Origin: Algoriphagus sp.
GTDB taxonomy: Bacteria; Bacteroidota; Bacteroidia; Cytophagales; Cyclobacteriaceae
Assembly: GCA_029945945.1 (NCBI GenBank)
Contig: JAQSDM010000011.1
Location: 62,001 to 126,000, forward strand
DNA length: 64,000 nucleotides
Direction of reading: 5' to 3'
Part shown: positions 31,501-41,833 of the stretch, piece by piece
Position numbering within the stretch: the stretch's first letter is position 1
Layout: every line of letters starts with the position of its first letter
Made by a program: the position numbers and the translations under genes
Notes under the pieces: generated by a model
Told to the model about the DNA's origin: nothing
The model's database searches: none
The model's input: the letters and a program-made list of their open reading frames with translations, nothing else

Positions 31501-32862
31501 TTTTGGCTGGAAAGCCTGGATACCCAATCTGTGAAGAGTTGGGGCACGGTTTAGGAGCACAGGGTGTCCTTTCAACACGTTTTCCAAAATATCCCAAACA
31601 ACCGGATCTTTACGATCAACAATTTTCTTGGCGGATTTTACTGTCTTTACTATCCCTCTTTCGATCAGTTTTCTGATGATAAACGGTTTGAAAAGCTCAG
31701 CTGCCATGTTTTTAGGAAGACCGCACTCATGAAGCTTCAACTCAGGTCCAACAACGATTACCGAACGACCAGAATAATCCACACGCTTTCCAAGTAAGTT
31801 TTGACGGAAACGTCCTTGCTTACCTTTCAACATGTCAGAAAGTGACTTCAGCGCTCTGTTACCGTCAGATCTTACTGCGTTAACTTTTCTTGAGTTATCG
31901 AAAAGAGAATCTACAGCTTCCTGAAGCATTCTTTTCTCGTTTCTCAAAATCACCTCAGGCGCTTTGATATCGATCAATCTCTTCAGACGGTTGTTTCTGA
32001 TAATTACTCTTCTGTACAGGTCATTCAAATCAGAAGTAGCAAATCTACCTCCGTCCAAAGGAACCAATGGTCTCAATTCTGGTGGAATAACGGGAACCAT
32101 TCTTACAACCATCCACTCAGGGCGGTTTTCGATTCTGGTTCTAGCATCCCGGAATGCTTCAACTACTTTCAGACGCTTAAGCGCTTCCGCTTTTCTTTGC
32201 TGAGAAGTATCTGTAGCAGCCTGGTGACGAAGTGAATACGAAAGATCATCCAAGTCCAATCTGGAAAGAAGCATCTCAAGACCTTCTGCACCCATTCTGG
32301 CGATGAACTTATTCGGATCATCATCATCAAGCATGTGGTTTTCCTTAGGAAGCTTATCCATGATATCCAAATATTCATCTTCCGTAAGGAAGTCGAGATA
32401 CTGAACGCCTTCTTCGGCTTTCACACCAGCTTGCACAACTACATATCGCTCGTAATAAACGATTTGGTCAAGCTTCTTGGTAGGAAGTCCTAATAGGTAA
32501 CCTATTTTATTTGGGAGAGATTTGAAGTACCAAATGTGAGCAACTGGTACTACCAGCTCAATATGGCCCATTCTTTCTCTTCTTACTTTCTTCTCTGTCA
32601 CCTCTACGCCGCAACGATCACAGATAATTCCTTTGTATCTGATTCTCTTGTATTTGCCGCAATGACACTCCCAATCTTTTACCGGTCCAAAGATTCTCTC
32701 ACAGAATAACCCGCCCATTTCAGGCTTGTAGGTTCTGTAGTTGATTGTCTCTGGCTGGGTCACTTCACCATTTGAACTATCCAGGATTGATTCCGGAGAG
32801 GCCAAACTGATCGTGACTCTGGAAAAGTCGTTGTTGAGTTTTTTATTTTTTCTGAACCCCAT
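28552..32862 (-). CDS. rpoC: RNA polymerase beta' subunit
   Basis: Catalytic subunit of RNA polymerase. The 1,436 residues include the N-terminal zinc ribbon (CHCGKYKR...CDRCG, near residues 66-84), the catalytic magnesium site [12 protein letters not shown] (near residue 475), the bridge/trigger-helix region, and the second cysteine cluster [13 protein letters not shown] (near residue 896). Length is normal for Bacteroidota. It follows rpoB by 49 bases with no obvious terminator between, so the two are cotranscribed. Confidence 0.99.
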   Translation of the reverse strand: MGFRKNKKLNNDFSRVTISLASPESILDSSNGEVTQPETINYRTYKPEMGGLFCERIFGPVKDWECHCGKYKRIRYKGIICDRCGVEVTEKKVRRERMGHIELVVPVAHIWYFKSLPNKIGYLLGLPTKKLDQIVYYERYVVVQAGVKAEEGVQYLDFLTEDEYLDIMDKLPKENHMLDDDDPNKFIARMGAEGLEMLLSRLDLDDLSYSLRHQAATDTSQQRKAEALKRLKVVEAFRDARTRIENRPEWMVVRMVPVIPPELRPLVPLDGGRFATSDLNDLYRRVIIRNNRLKRLIDIKAPEVILRNEKRMLQEAVDSLFDNSRKVNAVRSDGNRALKSLSDMLKGKQGRFRQNLLGKRVDYSGRSVIVVGPELKLHECGLPKNMAAELFKPFIIRKLIERGIVKTVKSAKKIVDRKDPVVWDILENVLKGHPVLLNRAPTLHRLGIQAFQPKLIEGKAIQLHPLVCTAFNADFDGDQMAVHVPLGHEAILEASTLMLSSHNILNPANGAPITVPSQDMVLGLYYVTKGKKSTPEEIVAGEGMTFYSQEEVIIALNEGKLSKHAHIKCKVKVRTPDGEIKVQLIDTVAGRLIFNQFVPEQVGYVNELLTKKKLQQIIAEVVKVCGIARTAQFLDDIKHLGFQMAYQGGLSMGLNDVIIPAEKVPMIAKAKEEVDQVWNNYLMGLITDNERYNQVIDIWTRTNSHLTNNLMKKMEEDKQGFNAIYMMMHSGARGSREQIRQLGGMRGLMAKPQKNLQGSVGEIIENPILSNFKEGLDVLEYFISTHGARKGLADTALKTADAGYLTRRLVDVAQDMIITEDDCGTLRGLVVQPLKDNDEIVEPLSERILGRVSVHDVYDPITDKLIIPAGIEIGDDVAKMVDESAIEEVEIRSVLTCETRRGVCAKCYGRNLATGAMVQAGEAVGVIAAQSIGEPGTQLTLRTFHVGGTASNMAVEASVPAKFDGVIEFEEELRWIETTNKSGEPVAMVMGRSGEIKINDAKSGKTLVSNHVPYGAMLNVKDGQKISKGESLCTWDPYNAVILSEFDGLVEFDAVVEGITYKEVSDDQTGFREKVIIETKDRTKNPAILVNYGEESKAYSIPVGAHLAVEAGEKVKSGQILVKIPRSVGKTRDITGGLPRVTELFEARNPSNPAVVSEIDGVVTYGGIKRGNREIVIESKDGVIKKYMVSLSKHILVQENDFIRAGEPLSDGAITPNDILSIKGPTAVQEYLVNEIQEVYRLQGVKINDKHIEVIVSQMMQKVEILDAGDTGFLQNQVVDKWAFREENDNILDKKVVMDAGDSSTLKPGMIISARRLRDENSSLKRKDLKLVQVRDAETAVSAPTLQGITAASLGTESFISAASFQETTKVLSEAAIRGKRDFLLGLKENVIVGHLIPAGTGQRAIQGIIVGSQEEYEKLSENMERTSKRSSEAIL

Positions 32863-32911
32863 AGTTTTTGAAAGATATGTAAAGGGCTCTTGCGAGCCCT
32901 AATGAGCTAAA

Positions 32912-35900
32912 TTAATCCAGAGTAATTTCAAGAGCCAAACCTCTCAATTCATGAACCAATACATTGAATGATTCAGGGATGTTAGGTTTTGGAAGGTTTT
33001 CACCTTTCACAATAGCTTCATAAGCTTTGGCTCTGCCGATTACGTCATCAGACTTTACAGTCAGGATCTCTTGAAGAACATGAGATGCACCGAATGCTTC
33101 CAGTGCCCACACTTCCATTTCACCAAATCTCTGTCCACCAAACTGCGCTTTACCACCCAGCGGCTGCTGAGTTATCAAGGAATATGGTCCGATTGATCTG
33201 GCGTGCATCTTATCATCCACCAGGTGACCAAGTTTAAGCATATAAGATACTCCAACAGTAATTGGTTGATCAAACTTAGCTCCTGATAGTCCGTCATATA
33301 AATAAGTACGGCCGTAAGCTGGCAAACCTGCTAATTCCAATTCGTGAGCAACTTCTTCCATAGAAGCTCCGTCGAAAATCGGGGTAGCATATTTTTTACC
33401 CAACTTCTGTCCAGCCCAAGCAAGAACTGTTTCGAAGATCTGTCCGATGTTCATTCGAGAAGGTACACCAAGTGGATTCAAAACGATATCCATCGGAGTT
33501 CCATCTTCCAGGAATGGCATGTCTTCATCTCTTACGATTCTTGCAACGATACCCTTGTTACCGTGACGACCCGCCATTTTATCACCCACTTTCAGCTTAC
33601 GCTTCTTAGCGATGTAAACTTTGGCCAATTGTACGATACCTGCAGGAAGCTCATCGCCTACTTCAAGTGTGAATCGATCTCTTTTGAATCTTCCGCTGAT
33701 CTCATTTCGAGAATTCACGAAGTTCTTCACCAATTGAACGACCAATTTATTGGTATGAGCATTTTCTGTCCAGTCATCAAGGATGATGTCTGAAATCAAA
33801 TTTGCTTCTTCCGGAACATTGTAATTGCTCTCATCTCTGTAAGGATTCTTAGCAGGGAAAAGATTATTCTCAATATTCTTAAGGTTGAATTTGGTTCCTT
33901 TTGTGATGATCTCATCACCAAACTTATGCTTCACGCCCTGAGAAGTTTTGCCTTCAAGCAAAGTCACCAGTTTGTTAATCATGCGAGCTCTGATACCCAA
34001 CAGATCTTTGGAGTACTTTCCTTTCAGTTTTTCAACATCTGCTTTAGACTTAGCTCTTACGTCTTTGTCTTTCTTCGGTCTTGAGAAAAGTTTGGTTTCG
34101 ATAACCACACCATTAAGCGATGGAGAAGCTTTCAAGGAAGCATCTTTCACATCACCTGCTTTGTCACCAAAGATGGCTCTCAATAGTTTTTCTTCAGGAG
34201 TTGGATCTGTTTCTCCTTTTGGAGTGATCTTACCGATGATGATATCGCCTTCTTTTACTTCGGCTCCAATCATGATAATACCATTCTCGTCCAGGTGCTT
34301 TACAGCTTCCTCAGAAACGTTAGGGATTTCTGAAGTCAATTCTTCTTCACCTCTCTTAGTATCTCTTACTTCCAACTGGAACTCTTCCACGTGAATGGAA
34401 GTGAAAATATCCTCACGAACTACTCGCTCAGAAATTACGATCGCATCCTCGAAGTTGTATCCTTGCCAAGGCATGTAGGCAACTCTAAGGTTTTTACCCA
34501 AAGCCAACTCACCATTGTTAGTAGAATAACCTTCTACCAATACCTGTCCTTTGTATACCTTTTCACCCTTCAAAACTAATGGTGTCAGGTTGATAGTAGT
34601 ATCCTGGTTTGTTCTTCTAAATTTGATCAGATCGTACGCTCTGTATTCGTCTGTGAAATTAACTAACAACTGATCGTCAGTCAGATCATATTTGATGACG
34701 ATTCTCTTCGCATCAACATAATCAACTACTCCATTCTCTTCAGCGATGATCAATGCTCTTGAATCTACCGCAGCTTTGGCTTCAAGGCCGGTACCTACTA
34801 TAGGAGCTTCCGCTTTAAGCAATGGAACAGCCTGGCGTTGCATGTTTGATCCCATCAATGCTCTGTTCGCATCATCATGCTCCAGGAATGGAATCAATGA
34901 AGCGGCTACAGAGACAATTTGATTAGGAGCAACATCCATATACGTAATCTCAGACGGATCCAATACAGGGAAGTCACCTTCAAATCTTGCCTTTACTTTA
35001 TCGTCAATAATCTTTCCTGAATCATCCAGAGTAGCATTTGCCTGAGCGATGTTATGGTTATCTTCTTCTTCAGCAGTAAGATAAATTATGTCATCCAGCT
35101 TCATTCCTACTTTGCTATCCTTAACTTTTCTGTAAGGGGTTTCAAGGAAGCCCATTGAGTTCACTTTTGCATGAACACAAAGAGAAGAGATCAAACCAAT
35201 GTTTGGACCTTCTGGAGTTTCGATTGTACAAAGACGACCGTAGTGTGTATAGTGAACATCTCGAACTTCGAAACCTGCTCTCTCTCTTGAAAGACCACCC
35301 GGACCCAAGGCTGAAAGTCTTCTCTTGTGAGTCAACTCTGCCAATGGATTGGTTTGATCCATGAACTGAGAAAGTTGGTTAGTACCAAAGAAAGAGTTGA
35401 TTACAGAAGAAAGAGTACGAGCGTTGATCAAATCGACTGGTTTAAAGTCTTCATTGTCACGTACGTTCATTCTTTCACGGATTGTTCTGGACATTCTGGC
35501 CAAACCAACACCGAACTGACTATAAAGTTGTTCGCCTACAGTTCTTACTCTTCTGTTGCTCAAGTGATCAATATCATCGACCACAGCTTTAGAATTAATC
35601 AAACCAATCAGATATTTCACGATTGAGATGATATCTTCCTTAGTCAATACAATTTTCTCTGAATCAATGCTGAGTCCGAGTTTCTTGTTGATCCTGTATC
35701 GACCTACTTCGCCCAAGTCATATCTCTTATCTGAGAAAAACAAGCTTTGGATTACCTCTCTGGCTGTCGCCTCATCTGGAGCTTCAGTATTTCTAAGTTG
35801 GCGATAAATTACCTCAACTGCTTCTTTTTCAGAGTTAGAACTATCCTTGTGAAGTGTGTTATAAATAATTGAGAAATCAGCTACGTTCACATCTTCTCTA

Positions 35901-36787
35901 TGGAGAATGATGCTTTTTGAGCCTGAATCCAATATCATTTCAATGTCTTCGTCTGTCAAGACGGTATCTCTTTCGAGCAAAACTTCATTTCTGTCGATAG
36001 AAACCACTTCTCCTGTGTCTTCATCCACGAAATCTTCTACCCAAGTTCTCAATACCCTTGCAGCAAGTTTACGACCTGAAGCTTTTTTCAAAGCATTTTT
36101 GGTTGCGGAAACTTCTTCAGAAAGACCGAATAAATCAAGGATGTCTTTATCAGAGCCATAACCAATTGCCCTAAGCAAAGTAGTTACAGGGAATTTTTTC
36201 TTACGATCGATGTAGGCATACATAACATTGTTGATGTCAGTAGCAAATTCAATCCAAGATCCTTTGAAAGGAATAATTCTGGCCGAATAAAGCTTGGTTC
36301 CATTGGTATGCTTGCTTTGAGCAAAGAAAACACCCGGTGATCTGTGAAGTTGAGAAACGATTACACGTTCAGCTCCATTAATCACGAATGAGCCCTTCTC
36401 AGTCATGTAAGGAAGGTTACCCAAGAACACTTCTTGCTCGATAGTCTCGAAATCTTCATTGTCCTCATCATGGCAAAGTAATCTCAACTTTGCCTTAAGA
36501 GGTACAGAATAGGTCAAGCCACGGTCAATGCACTCTTCCACACTATATTTAGGTGGGTCTACTGCGTAATCAATAAACTCAAGAGTAAAGTTTTCTCTGG
36601 AGTCACTGATTGGGAAGTTTTCTGCGAATACTTTGAATAATCCGTCTGCCCTTCTTTTCTCTGCAGGAGTATCCAGCTGGAAAAAGTCTTTGAACGACTG
36701 CAACTGAATATCGAGAAAATCCGGATAGTCTTTGACCACCTTAATGGAGGAGAAACTTTTCCTTTCGGTTTGATTCTTGATAGCCAA
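32912..36787 (-). CDS. rpoB: RNA polymerase beta subunit (TTG start)
   Basis: Forms the catalytic cleft with beta'. The 1,291 residues contain the rifamycin pocket ([20 protein letters not shown] then LSALGPGGL); the residues equivalent to E. coli Asp516, His526 and Ser531 are unchanged. The only sensible start is a TTG at 36787-36785 (reading [14 protein letters not shown]): an in-frame stop lies about 12 codons upstream and no ATG follows within the conserved N-terminal region. Two hairpins separate it from rplL. Confidence 0.97.
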   Translation of the reverse strand: MAIKNQTERKSFSSIKVVKDYPDFLDIQLQSFKDFFQLDTPAEKRRADGLFKVFAENFPISDSRENFTLEFIDYAVDPPKYSVEECIDRGLTYSVPLKAKLRLLCHDEDNEDFETIEQEVFLGNLPYMTEKGSFVINGAERVIVSQLHRSPGVFFAQSKHTNGTKLYSARIIPFKGSWIEFATDINNVMYAYIDRKKKFPVTTLLRAIGYGSDKDILDLFGLSEEVSATKNALKKASGRKLAARVLRTWVEDFVDEDTGEVVSIDRNEVLLERDTVLTDEDIEMILDSGSKSIILHREDVNVADFSIIYNTLHKDSSNSEKEAVEVIYRQLRNTEAPDEATAREVIQSLFFSDKRYDLGEVGRYRINKKLGLSIDSEKIVLTKEDIISIVKYLIGLINSKAVVDDIDHLSNRRVRTVGEQLYSQFGVGLARMSRTIRERMNVRDNEDFKPVDLINARTLSSVINSFFGTNQLSQFMDQTNPLAELTHKRRLSALGPGGLSRERAGFEVRDVHYTHYGRLCTIETPEGPNIGLISSLCVHAKVNSMGFLETPYRKVKDSKVGMKLDDIIYLTAEEEDNHNIAQANATLDDSGKIIDDKVKARFEGDFPVLDPSEITYMDVAPNQIVSVAASLIPFLEHDDANRALMGSNMQRQAVPLLKAEAPIVGTGLEAKAAVDSRALIIAEENGVVDYVDAKRIVIKYDLTDDQLLVNFTDEYRAYDLIKFRRTNQDTTINLTPLVLKGEKVYKGQVLVEGYSTNNGELALGKNLRVAYMPWQGYNFEDAIVISERVVREDIFTSIHVEEFQLEVRDTKRGEEELTSEIPNVSEEAVKHLDENGIIMIGAEVKEGDIIIGKITPKGETDPTPEEKLLRAIFGDKAGDVKDASLKASPSLNGVVIETKLFSRPKKDKDVRAKSKADVEKLKGKYSKDLLGIRARMINKLVTLLEGKTSQGVKHKFGDEIITKGTKFNLKNIENNLFPAKNPYRDESNYNVPEEANLISDIILDDWTENAHTNKLVVQLVKNFVNSRNEISGRFKRDRFTLEVGDELPAGIVQLAKVYIAKKRKLKVGDKMAGRHGNKGIVARIVRDEDMPFLEDGTPMDIVLNPLGVPSRMNIGQIFETVLAWAGQKLGKKYATPIFDGASMEEVAHELELAGLPAYGRTYLYDGLSGAKFDQPITVGVSYMLKLGHLVDDKMHARSIGPYSLITQQPLGGKAQFGGQRFGEMEVWALEAFGASHVLQEILTVKSDDVIGRAKAYEAIVKGENLPKPNIPESFNVLVHELRGLALEITLD

Positions 36788-36877
36788 GGTAGTGTGTGTT
36801 TATAGTGAAAGTAAATAAAGGAATGCGACAATTATCGCTTGGAATAATGCAATTTTAATCCTGCGCATAAACAGGAA

Positions 36878-36904
36878 AAGACCTGACTAAATTAGTCAGG
36901 TCTT
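36878..36904 (-). terminator. Hairpin between rplL and rpoB, terminator or attenuator
   Basis: AAGACCTGACT and AGTCAGGTCTT form a perfect stem (the full arms span 36878-36904), followed on the minus strand by TTTTCCTGTTT, a moderate T tract. No promoter of the usual type is seen between it and rpoB, so partial termination that sets the ratio of L7/L12 to polymerase is likely, as with the attenuator in E. coli. Confidence 0.6.
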
Positions 36905-36908
36905 AGGG

Positions 36909-36940
36909 GCTAAACCTTAACCTCGGAGGTTAGGTTTAGC
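36909..36940 (-). other. Second strong hairpin directly after rplL stop
   Basis: GCTAAACC...GGTTTAGC arms with an inner AACC/GGTT continuation and one bulged base give a stem of about 15 pairs. It begins three bases after the rplL stop codon and has no T tract, so it may be an mRNA processing or stability element rather than a terminator. Confidence 0.5.
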
Positions 36941-36943
36941 AAA

Positions 36944-37327
36944 TTATTTGATCTCTACTTCAGCACCAGCTTCTTCCAAAGCCTTCTTCAAGCCTTCAGC
37001 TTCGTCCTTAGTAACTCCTTCTTTCAGAGCCTTTGGAGCAGAGTCAACTAGATCTTTTGCTTCTTTCAAGCCAAGACCAGTCAATTCTTTTACAAGCTTA
37101 ACTACTGCAAGTTTAGCTCCACCAGCTGCTTTCAAGATAACATCGAAAGAAGTTTTTTCTTCTTCAGCAGGTGCTTCTGCACCAGCTCCAGGTCCACCAG
37201 CAACCATGATTGCTCCAGCTGCTGCTGGCTCAATTCCGTATTGCTCCTTAAGGATATCTGTCAATTCTTTAACTTCTTTTACAGTCAAGTTCACCAACTG
37301 ATCTGCAAGTTGTGTAAGATCTGCCAT
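36944..37327 (-). CDS. rplL: 50S ribosomal protein L7/L12
   Basis: Forms the flexible stalk that recruits GTPase factors. The 127 residues have the N-terminal dimerisation domain ([20 protein letters not shown]), an Ala/Glu-rich hinge and the C-terminal factor-binding domain ([41 protein letters not shown]). It follows rplJ by 43 bases and precedes two hairpins before rpoB. Confidence 0.98.
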   Translation of the reverse strand: MADLTQLADQLVNLTVKEVKELTDILKEQYGIEPAAAGAIMVAGGPGAGAEAPAEEEKTSFDVILKAAGGAKLAVVKLVKELTGLGLKEAKDLVDSAPKALKEGVTKDEAEGLKKALEEAGAEVEIK

Positions 37328-37370
37328 CGTATTTGTATTTAATTTTTTGTTTGAATGATTTTTTTAGTAC

Positions 37371-37913
37371 TTATTTTTCTTCTCTTTCTGCAAGAGTTTT
37401 CAGCACGCCCGTGATGTTGTTTTGACCACTTAGCAATGCAGAAACGAGGTTCTTCGCAGGAGACTGAAGCAATCCGATAAGATCGCCAAGCAATTCTTGC
37501 TTAGATTTAAGAGTAGACAATACTTCAAGGTTGGCTTCACCGATGAATACATCAGAATCAATACCAGCCCCTTTAAACAAAGGTCTAACCTCTTTTTTAC
37601 CTAGCTTCTTTCTGAAATCCAACATTACTTTTGCTGGAAGGTTACTAGTCTCTTTTGAGAAAATTATTCCGGAGAATCCTTTCAGAGCCTCTTGGGACAA
37701 TTTTGAATAATCTGCATCCAGATTTTCCAAAGCCTTTTTGATTAAGGTGTTTTTGTACACTTTGTACTCAACTCCTCTATCATAACATGTCCTCCTGAAG
37801 GCATTAATCTGAGCAACAGAGAAACCTGATGCATCAGTAATATAGAAGAAAGGGTTTTCTTTAAACTTCTCAGTAAGACCGTCGATTATTACTTTCTTTT
37901 CGTCTCTAGTCAT
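37371..37913 (-). CDS. rplJ: 50S ribosomal protein L10
   Basis: Stalk base protein that carries L7/L12 dimers on its C-terminal helix. The 180 residues match the family (MTRDEKKVIIDGLTEKFKE, VYKNTLIKKALEN, GLLQSPAKNLVSALLSG). Only two bases separate it from rplA, so any L10 feedback site on the mRNA would have to lie inside rplA or farther upstream, unlike the long E. coli leader. Confidence 0.97.
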   Translation of the reverse strand: MTRDEKKVIIDGLTEKFKENPFFYITDASGFSVAQINAFRRTCYDRGVEYKVYKNTLIKKALENLDADYSKLSQEALKGFSGIIFSKETSNLPAKVMLDFRKKLGKKEVRPLFKGAGIDSDVFIGEANLEVLSTLKSKQELLGDLIGLLQSPAKNLVSALLSGQNNITGVLKTLAEREEK

Positions 37914-37915
37914 GA

Positions 37916-38614
37916 TTAAATACCTTGAATGCTACCCTTGTCTACTGCTATTCCAGGAGACATTGTGCTGGATAAATGAATACTCTTGAAATATGTTCCT
38001 TTAGAAGAGGAAGGCTTCAATTTAGAGATAGTCATGATCAGCTCTTTCACATTGTCCTGAATTTGCTCAGGTGAGAAAGACACTTTACCAATACCGGCAT
38101 GAATAATTCCAAACTTATCTACTTTGAAATCGATTTTACCAGCTTTCACTTCTCTTACAGCCTTAGCAACATCTAATGTTACAGTTCCTGATTTAGGGTT
38201 TGGCATCAGACCTCTAGGACCTAATACTCTACCCAATCTACCTACTTTAGCCATTACGTTCGGCATTGTGATAATGACGTCAACGTCAGTCCATCCGCCT
38301 TCGATCTTTGCTATATAGTCGTCCAAGCCCACGTAGTCTGCACCTGCTTCGGTGGCTTCTGCTACTTTGTCAGGAGTACAAAGCACCAAAACTTTGATGT
38401 CTTTGCCAGTACCATGCGGCAGGGCCACTACGCCTCTTACCATTTGATCTGCTTTCCGAGGATCAACGCCCAAACGAACGTCTACATCTACCGAAGCATC
38501 AAACTTGGTCATGGTAATATCCTTCACGATAGAAGAAGCTGCCTCCAGGGAGTACACTTGGCTTGGGTCGTACTTAGAAAGAGCTTCTTTTTGCTTTTTT
38601 GTTAACTTAGCCAT
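37916..38614 (-). CDS. rplA: 50S ribosomal protein L1
   Basis: Forms the mobile L1 stalk that guides deacylated tRNA out of the E site; in E. coli it represses the rplKA mRNA. The 232 residues contain [42 protein letters not shown] and [17 protein letters not shown]. It follows rplK by 10 bases. Confidence 0.98.
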   Translation of the reverse strand: MAKLTKKQKEALSKYDPSQVYSLEAASSIVKDITMTKFDASVDVDVRLGVDPRKADQMVRGVVALPHGTGKDIKVLVLCTPDKVAEATEAGADYVGLDDYIAKIEGGWTDVDVIITMPNVMAKVGRLGRVLGPRGLMPNPKSGTVTLDVAKAVREVKAGKIDFKVDKFGIIHAGIGKVSFSPEQIQDNVKELIMTISKLKPSSSKGTYFKSIHLSSTMSPGIAVDKGSIQGI

Positions 38615-38624
38615 TGTTTTTTAT

Positions 38625-39068
38625 TTATACTTCCCAAGGGGCTTTTCCAGATACTGTGATACCCATGCTTCTAGCTGTACCTGCTACCATTTTCATAGCA
38701 GATTCAATTTTAAATGCATTCAGGTCAGGCATTTTCACCTCGGCAATCTCTTTCACCTGATCCCAGGATACTGAGCCTACCTTTTTTCTGTTTGGTTCAG
38801 CTGAACCACTTTTGATCTTTGCAGCCTCTAGCAACATGTTTGCAGCTGGAGGAGTTTTTACTACGAATTCAAAAGTTTTGTCAGAATAAACCGTAATCAA
38901 TACGGGAAGCACTTGACCAATTTTGTCTTGGGTACGTGCATTGTATTGTTTACAGAACTCCATAATGTTCAGACCCTTGGAACCAAGAGCTGGACCTACA
39001 GGAGGTGACGGATTAGCCTGGCCACCTTTCACTTGCAGTTTTACATAACCGGTGATTTCCTTAGCCAT
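38625..39068 (-). CDS. rplK: 50S ribosomal protein L11
   Basis: Binds the GTPase centre of 23S rRNA. The 147 residues show [23 protein letters not shown] and the C-terminal RNA-binding domain with [12 protein letters not shown]. The proline pair near residue 22, linked to thiopeptide binding in other species, is present. It lies 3 bases after nusG. Confidence 0.98.
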   Translation of the reverse strand: MAKEITGYVKLQVKGGQANPSPPVGPALGSKGLNIMEFCKQYNARTQDKIGQVLPVLITVYSDKTFEFVVKTPPAANMLLEAAKIKSGSAEPNRKKVGSVSWDQVKEIAEVKMPDLNAFKIESAMKMVAGTARSMGITVSGKAPWEV

Positions 39069-39071
39069 TGC

Positions 39072-39629
39072 TTAGTCTTGTTTTTCTACTTGTATAAAGT
39101 TTAACTCTACCGGAGTATTTCGGCCGAAGATCTTAACCATAACATTAAGTTTCTTCTTCTCCTCAAATATCTCCTCAATTGTCCCGGTAAATCCACTGAA
39201 GGGGCCGTCCATTACTTTAACTGCCTCTCCTACTATAAATGGCGTATCCATTTTCTCGGCAAACTCATCAATCTCTTCAACCTTACCTAAAATACGGTTG
39301 ACTTCTGATTGGCGTAATGGTTCAGGGGTTTTGGAAGCTCCCCCTTTGTTTGATCCTAAGAAACCGATTACTCCCGGAATGCTTGTTATTACGTGATTGG
39401 CTTCACCATTAGAAAGATCAGCATTGACTAAAACGTATCCAGGAAAGAAATTTCTTTCTCTTACCCGTTTTTTGCCATTACGCATCTCATATACCTTCTC
39501 AGATGGAATCAGGACCTCAGGAATAAAATCCTCCAGCTTTTGTCTGGCGATTTCATTATCGAGATAAGTCTTAGTCTTTTTCTCTTGTCCCGCTACTACT
39601 CTGAGTACGTACCACTTTTGTTCAGCCAT
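39072..39629 (-). CDS. nusG: Transcription antitermination factor NusG
   Basis: Binds RNA polymerase and couples it to ribosomes. The 185 residues hold the NGN domain ([34 protein letters not shown]) and a C-terminal KOW domain ([21 protein letters not shown]). Length suits the housekeeping form rather than a specialised paralogue. It lies 18 bases after secE. Confidence 0.97.
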   Translation of the reverse strand: MAEQKWYVLRVVAGQEKKTKTYLDNEIARQKLEDFIPEVLIPSEKVYEMRNGKKRVRERNFFPGYVLVNADLSNGEANHVITSIPGVIGFLGSNKGGASKTPEPLRQSEVNRILGKVEEIDEFAEKMDTPFIVGEAVKVMDGPFSGFTGTIEEIFEEKKKLNVMVKIFGRNTPVELNFIQVEKQD

Positions 39630-39647
39630 TATGTAATGTCAATTCAA

Positions 39648-39836
39648 TTAGAATAAATCATAAAACCATGTCATGATGTTTTCAAATCCAAGATCAACTG
39701 CTCCAATAAAGAGAGCAAAAATCAAGGATGCTACTAGCACCAATACTGCACTATTTTGAAGAAATGAAAATTTAGGCCACGTGACCTTATTTACCATTTC
39801 ATCATAAGATTCCAGAACAAAGTTTTTCAGATTCAT
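39648..39836 (-). CDS. secE: Protein translocase subunit SecE
   Basis: Stabilises SecY in the inner membrane. The 62-residue short form has an amphipathic helix (residues 5-22, with EMVNKVTWPKF) and a single membrane segment (about residues 30-50), as expected outside the enteric bacteria. I start at the ATG at 39836; the longer frame would run into the tRNA-Trp gene. Confidence 0.95.
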   Translation of the reverse strand: MNLKNFVLESYDEMVNKVTWPKFSFLQNSAVLVLVASLIFALFIGAVDLGFENIMTWFYDLF

Positions 39837-39851
39837 AGTGTACTTGCTTAC

Positions 39852-39925
39852 TGGCACGGGCAGAGAGATTCGAACTCCCATCAACGGTTTTGGAGACCGC
39901 TATTCTGCCGTTGAACTATGCCCGT
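39852..39925 (-). tRNA. tRNA-Trp (CCA anticodon)
   Basis: A full cloverleaf on the minus strand: acceptor ACGGGCA/TGCCCGT, anticodon stem around CTCCAAA, T arm with GTTCGAATC, discriminator G and an encoded CCA end. It lies just upstream of secE, as in many bacteria. Confidence 0.95.
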
Positions 39926-39953
39926 GTGAATGAACGCTCCGCCAATGGGAACG

Positions 39954-39985
39954 CAAAATTAGGTATTGATTGATAAAGAAACAAA
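39954..39985 (-). promoter_or_regulatory. Promoter for tRNA-Trp-secE-nusG-rplKAJL
   Basis: On the minus strand: TTTG (39982-39985), 20-base spacer, TAATTTTG (39954-39961). The -33 box overlaps the base of the tuf terminator, so the two transcription units are separated with almost no spare sequence. Confidence 0.7.
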
Positions 39986-40014
39986 TGCGATCCCAAAATA
40001 CTTTGGGATCGCAT
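39985..40014 (-). terminator. Intrinsic terminator after tuf
   Basis: ATGCGATCCCAAA (39985-39997) and TTTGGGATCGCAT (40002-40014) form a perfect 13-base stem with a 4-base loop, followed on the minus strand by a T-rich stretch. It lies 22 bases after the tuf stop codon. Confidence 0.85.
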
Positions 40015-40036
40015 CGTTCAATATGTCTGAATTTGA

Positions 40037-41224
40037 TTAGTCTAGGATTTCAGTGACCTGACCAGCACCTACTGTTCTACCACCCTCACGGATAGCGAAA
40101 CGAAGTCCTTTCTCAAGTGCAACTGCTGACAACAAATTAACTTCTATAGTTACGTTGTCACCTGGCATCACCATTTCAACGTTAGCTGGAAGTTTAATTT
40201 CGCCAGTTACGTCAGTAGTTCTAAGATAGAACTGAGGTCTGTATTTGTTGAAAAACGGAGTGTGACGTCCACCTTCTTCTTTTGAAAGAACGTAAACTTC
40301 AGCTTTGAAGTGTGAGTGAGGCTTCACAGATCCTGGCTTACAGATAATCATACCACGTTTGATTTGTGATTTTTCAATACCTCTTAGCAAAAGACCTACG
40401 TTGTCACCAGCTTCACCTCTGTCTAGGATCTTACGGAACATCTCAACACCTGTTACAGTAGACTTAAGACCTTCAGCACCCATACCGATGATATCAACTG
40501 GCTCACCTGAGTTGATTACTCCTCTTTCGATTCTACCTGTAGCAACAGTACCACGACCTGTGATCGAGAATACGTCTTCAACTGGCATCAAGAAGTCTTT
40601 GTCAACAAGACGAGGAGGGATTGGAATAAATGAATCAACTGCATTCATCAATTCCATTACAGTTTCAACCCACTTTTCTTCACCGTTCAATGCACCTAGT
40701 GCAGAACCAGCGATTACAGGGATGTTGTCTCCGTCAAAATCGTAGAAAGAAAGAAGCTCTCTGATTTCCATCTCCACAAGCTCAAGAAGCTCAGGATCGT
40801 CAACCATGTCTACTTTATTCATGAAAACTACAAGCTGAGGCACACCCACCTGACGAGCCAAAAGAATGTGCTCTCTTGTCTGTGGCATAGGTCCATCAGT
40901 TGCTGCTACCACAAGGATAGCACCGTCCATTTGAGCTGCACCCGTAACCATGTTTTTTACATAGTCAGCGTGTCCAGGACAATCTACGTGAGCGTAATGT
41001 CTTTTTTCAGTAGAGTATTCTACGTGAGAAGTATTAATAGTAATACCTCTTTCTTTTTCTTCCGGAGCGTTGTCGATAGAAGAGAAATCTCTAAGTTCAG
41101 AAAGACCTTTTTTTGCCAATACTGTTGTAATGGCGGCAGTTAAAGTCGTTTTGCCATGGTCTACGTGTCCAATCGTACCGATGTTAACGTGCGGCTTGGA
41201 ACGGTCGAAGGTTGCTTTTGCCAT
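40037..41224 (-). CDS. tuf: Elongation factor Tu
   Basis: GTPase that delivers aminoacyl-tRNA to the ribosome. The 395 residues contain the P-loop GHVDHGKT, switch [22 protein letters not shown] and the SALGALNG element, then the two barrel domains ending [13 protein letters not shown]. This is the single copy in the window and lies in the tRNA-tufB arrangement; no copy is found after fusA. Confidence 0.99.
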   Translation of the reverse strand: MAKATFDRSKPHVNIGTIGHVDHGKTTLTAAITTVLAKKGLSELRDFSSIDNAPEEKERGITINTSHVEYSTEKRHYAHVDCPGHADYVKNMVTGAAQMDGAILVVAATDGPMPQTREHILLARQVGVPQLVVFMNKVDMVDDPELLELVEMEIRELLSFYDFDGDNIPVIAGSALGALNGEEKWVETVMELMNAVDSFIPIPPRLVDKDFLMPVEDVFSITGRGTVATGRIERGVINSGEPVDIIGMGAEGLKSTVTGVEMFRKILDRGEAGDNVGLLLRGIEKSQIKRGMIICKPGSVKPHSHFKAEVYVLSKEEGGRHTPFFNKYRPQFYLRTTDVTGEIKLPANVEMVMPGDNVTIEVNLLSAVALEKGLRFAIREGGRTVGAGQVTEILD

Positions 41225-41283
41225 GCGTGAAAATCCTCAGTTTAAGTTTAAAGATATGTTTAGATTAATTTAATGCCGTTATG

Positions 41284-41355
41284 AGCCAACGACGGGAATT
41301 GAACCCGTGACCCCTTCCTTACCAAGGAAGTACTCTACCCCTGAGCTACGTCGGC
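41284..41355 (-). tRNA. tRNA-Thr (GGT anticodon)
   Basis: Acceptor GCCGACG/CGTTGGC (one G-T pair), D arm AGCTCAGGGGTAGAGT, anticodon loop TTGGTAA, T arm GGGTTCAATTCCC. CCA is not fully encoded. It lies 59 bases upstream of tuf. Confidence 0.95.
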
Positions 41356-41384
41356 TTAAACCCGATGCTTCCTAGAAAGCATTG

Positions 41385-41457
41385 AGCGGGAGACGAGGCT
41401 CGAACCCGCGACCTGCAGCTTGGAAGGCTGCCGCTCTACCAACTGAGCTACTCCCGC
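41385..41457 (-). tRNA. tRNA-Gly (TCC anticodon)
   Basis: Acceptor GCGGGAG/CTCCCGC, D arm AGCTCAGTTGGTAGAGC, anticodon loop CTTCCAA, T arm GGGTTCGAGCC. CCA is not encoded. A small ATGCTT/AAGCAT hairpin lies in the spacer to tRNA-Thr. Confidence 0.95.
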
Positions 41458-41603
41458 TTGTAATTTTTGAGATGTTTAGATCTCTACTTTTGAAGAATCC
41501 TTTTCCGAATGGTGACCGGGAAGAACAACTTCTCTAGTATCCGGCAAGCCGGATTTTTTTTGCCCTGCGAAATTAGAAAAAAAATTTCGCATTACGGCAA
41601 GAG
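41458..41603 (-). other. Structured spacer between tRNA-Tyr and tRNA-Gly
   Basis: This 146-base spacer is long for a tRNA operon. It holds inverted arms TGCGAAATT/AATTTCGCA (41566-41574 and 41583-41591) and a short GC-rich hairpin ATCCGGC/GCCGGAT (41539-41554) that is followed by eight T residues on the plus strand. A 38-codon frame exists on the minus strand but lacks support. No known RNA family is recognised. Confidence 0.4.
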
Positions 41604-41686
41604 TGGGGGAAACAGGATTCGAACCTGTGAAGACATAAGTCAACGGATTTACAGTCCGTCCCAGTTGGCCGCTTTGGTATTCCCCC
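41604..41686 (-). tRNA. tRNA-Tyr (GTA anticodon)
   Basis: An 83-base class II tRNA with a long variable arm. Acceptor GGGGGAA/TTCCCCC, anticodon loop CTGTAAA, T arm AGGTTCGAATCCT, discriminator A. It is the first gene of the tRNA-tuf unit. Confidence 0.95.
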
Positions 41687-41738
41687 AACTGCGTCAAAAC
41701 TTCAAGCTTTTTCCCTCACTTGCTATCTTAACGGATGG

Positions 41739-41769
41739 CAAAATTATAGCCTTTTCTGAAAGATTCAAA
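41739..41769 (-). promoter_or_regulatory. Promoter for tRNA-Tyr-Gly-Thr-tuf
   Basis: On the minus strand: TTTG (41766-41769), 19-base spacer, TAATTTTG (41739-41746), an exact match to the Bacteroidota consensus. The tRNA starts about 50 bases downstream. Confidence 0.75.
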
Positions 41770-41833
41770 ACTCGGATTTTAAATTTGAGAAGAAATTCCC
41801 CTCTTAATCCTCAATAGATTCAAAATCAATCGC

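Noticed and set aside
33948..34394. 148-codon plus-strand open frame inside rpoB
   Set aside because: Antisense to a conserved essential gene; a serine-rich translation without domain features.
33000..36787. Possible rifamycin-resistance changes in rpoB
   Set aside because: Positions equivalent to E. coli Asp516, His526 and Ser531 carry the ordinary residues.
41476..41591. 38-codon minus-strand frame between tRNA-Tyr and tRNA-Gly
   Set aside because: Lies over the inverted repeats of the tRNA spacer, its longer form runs through tRNA-Tyr, and its product is not recognisable; treated as structured spacer.
41509..41817. 102-codon plus-strand frame across tRNA-Tyr and its promoter
   Set aside because: Overlaps a full cloverleaf and a consensus promoter on the other strand.
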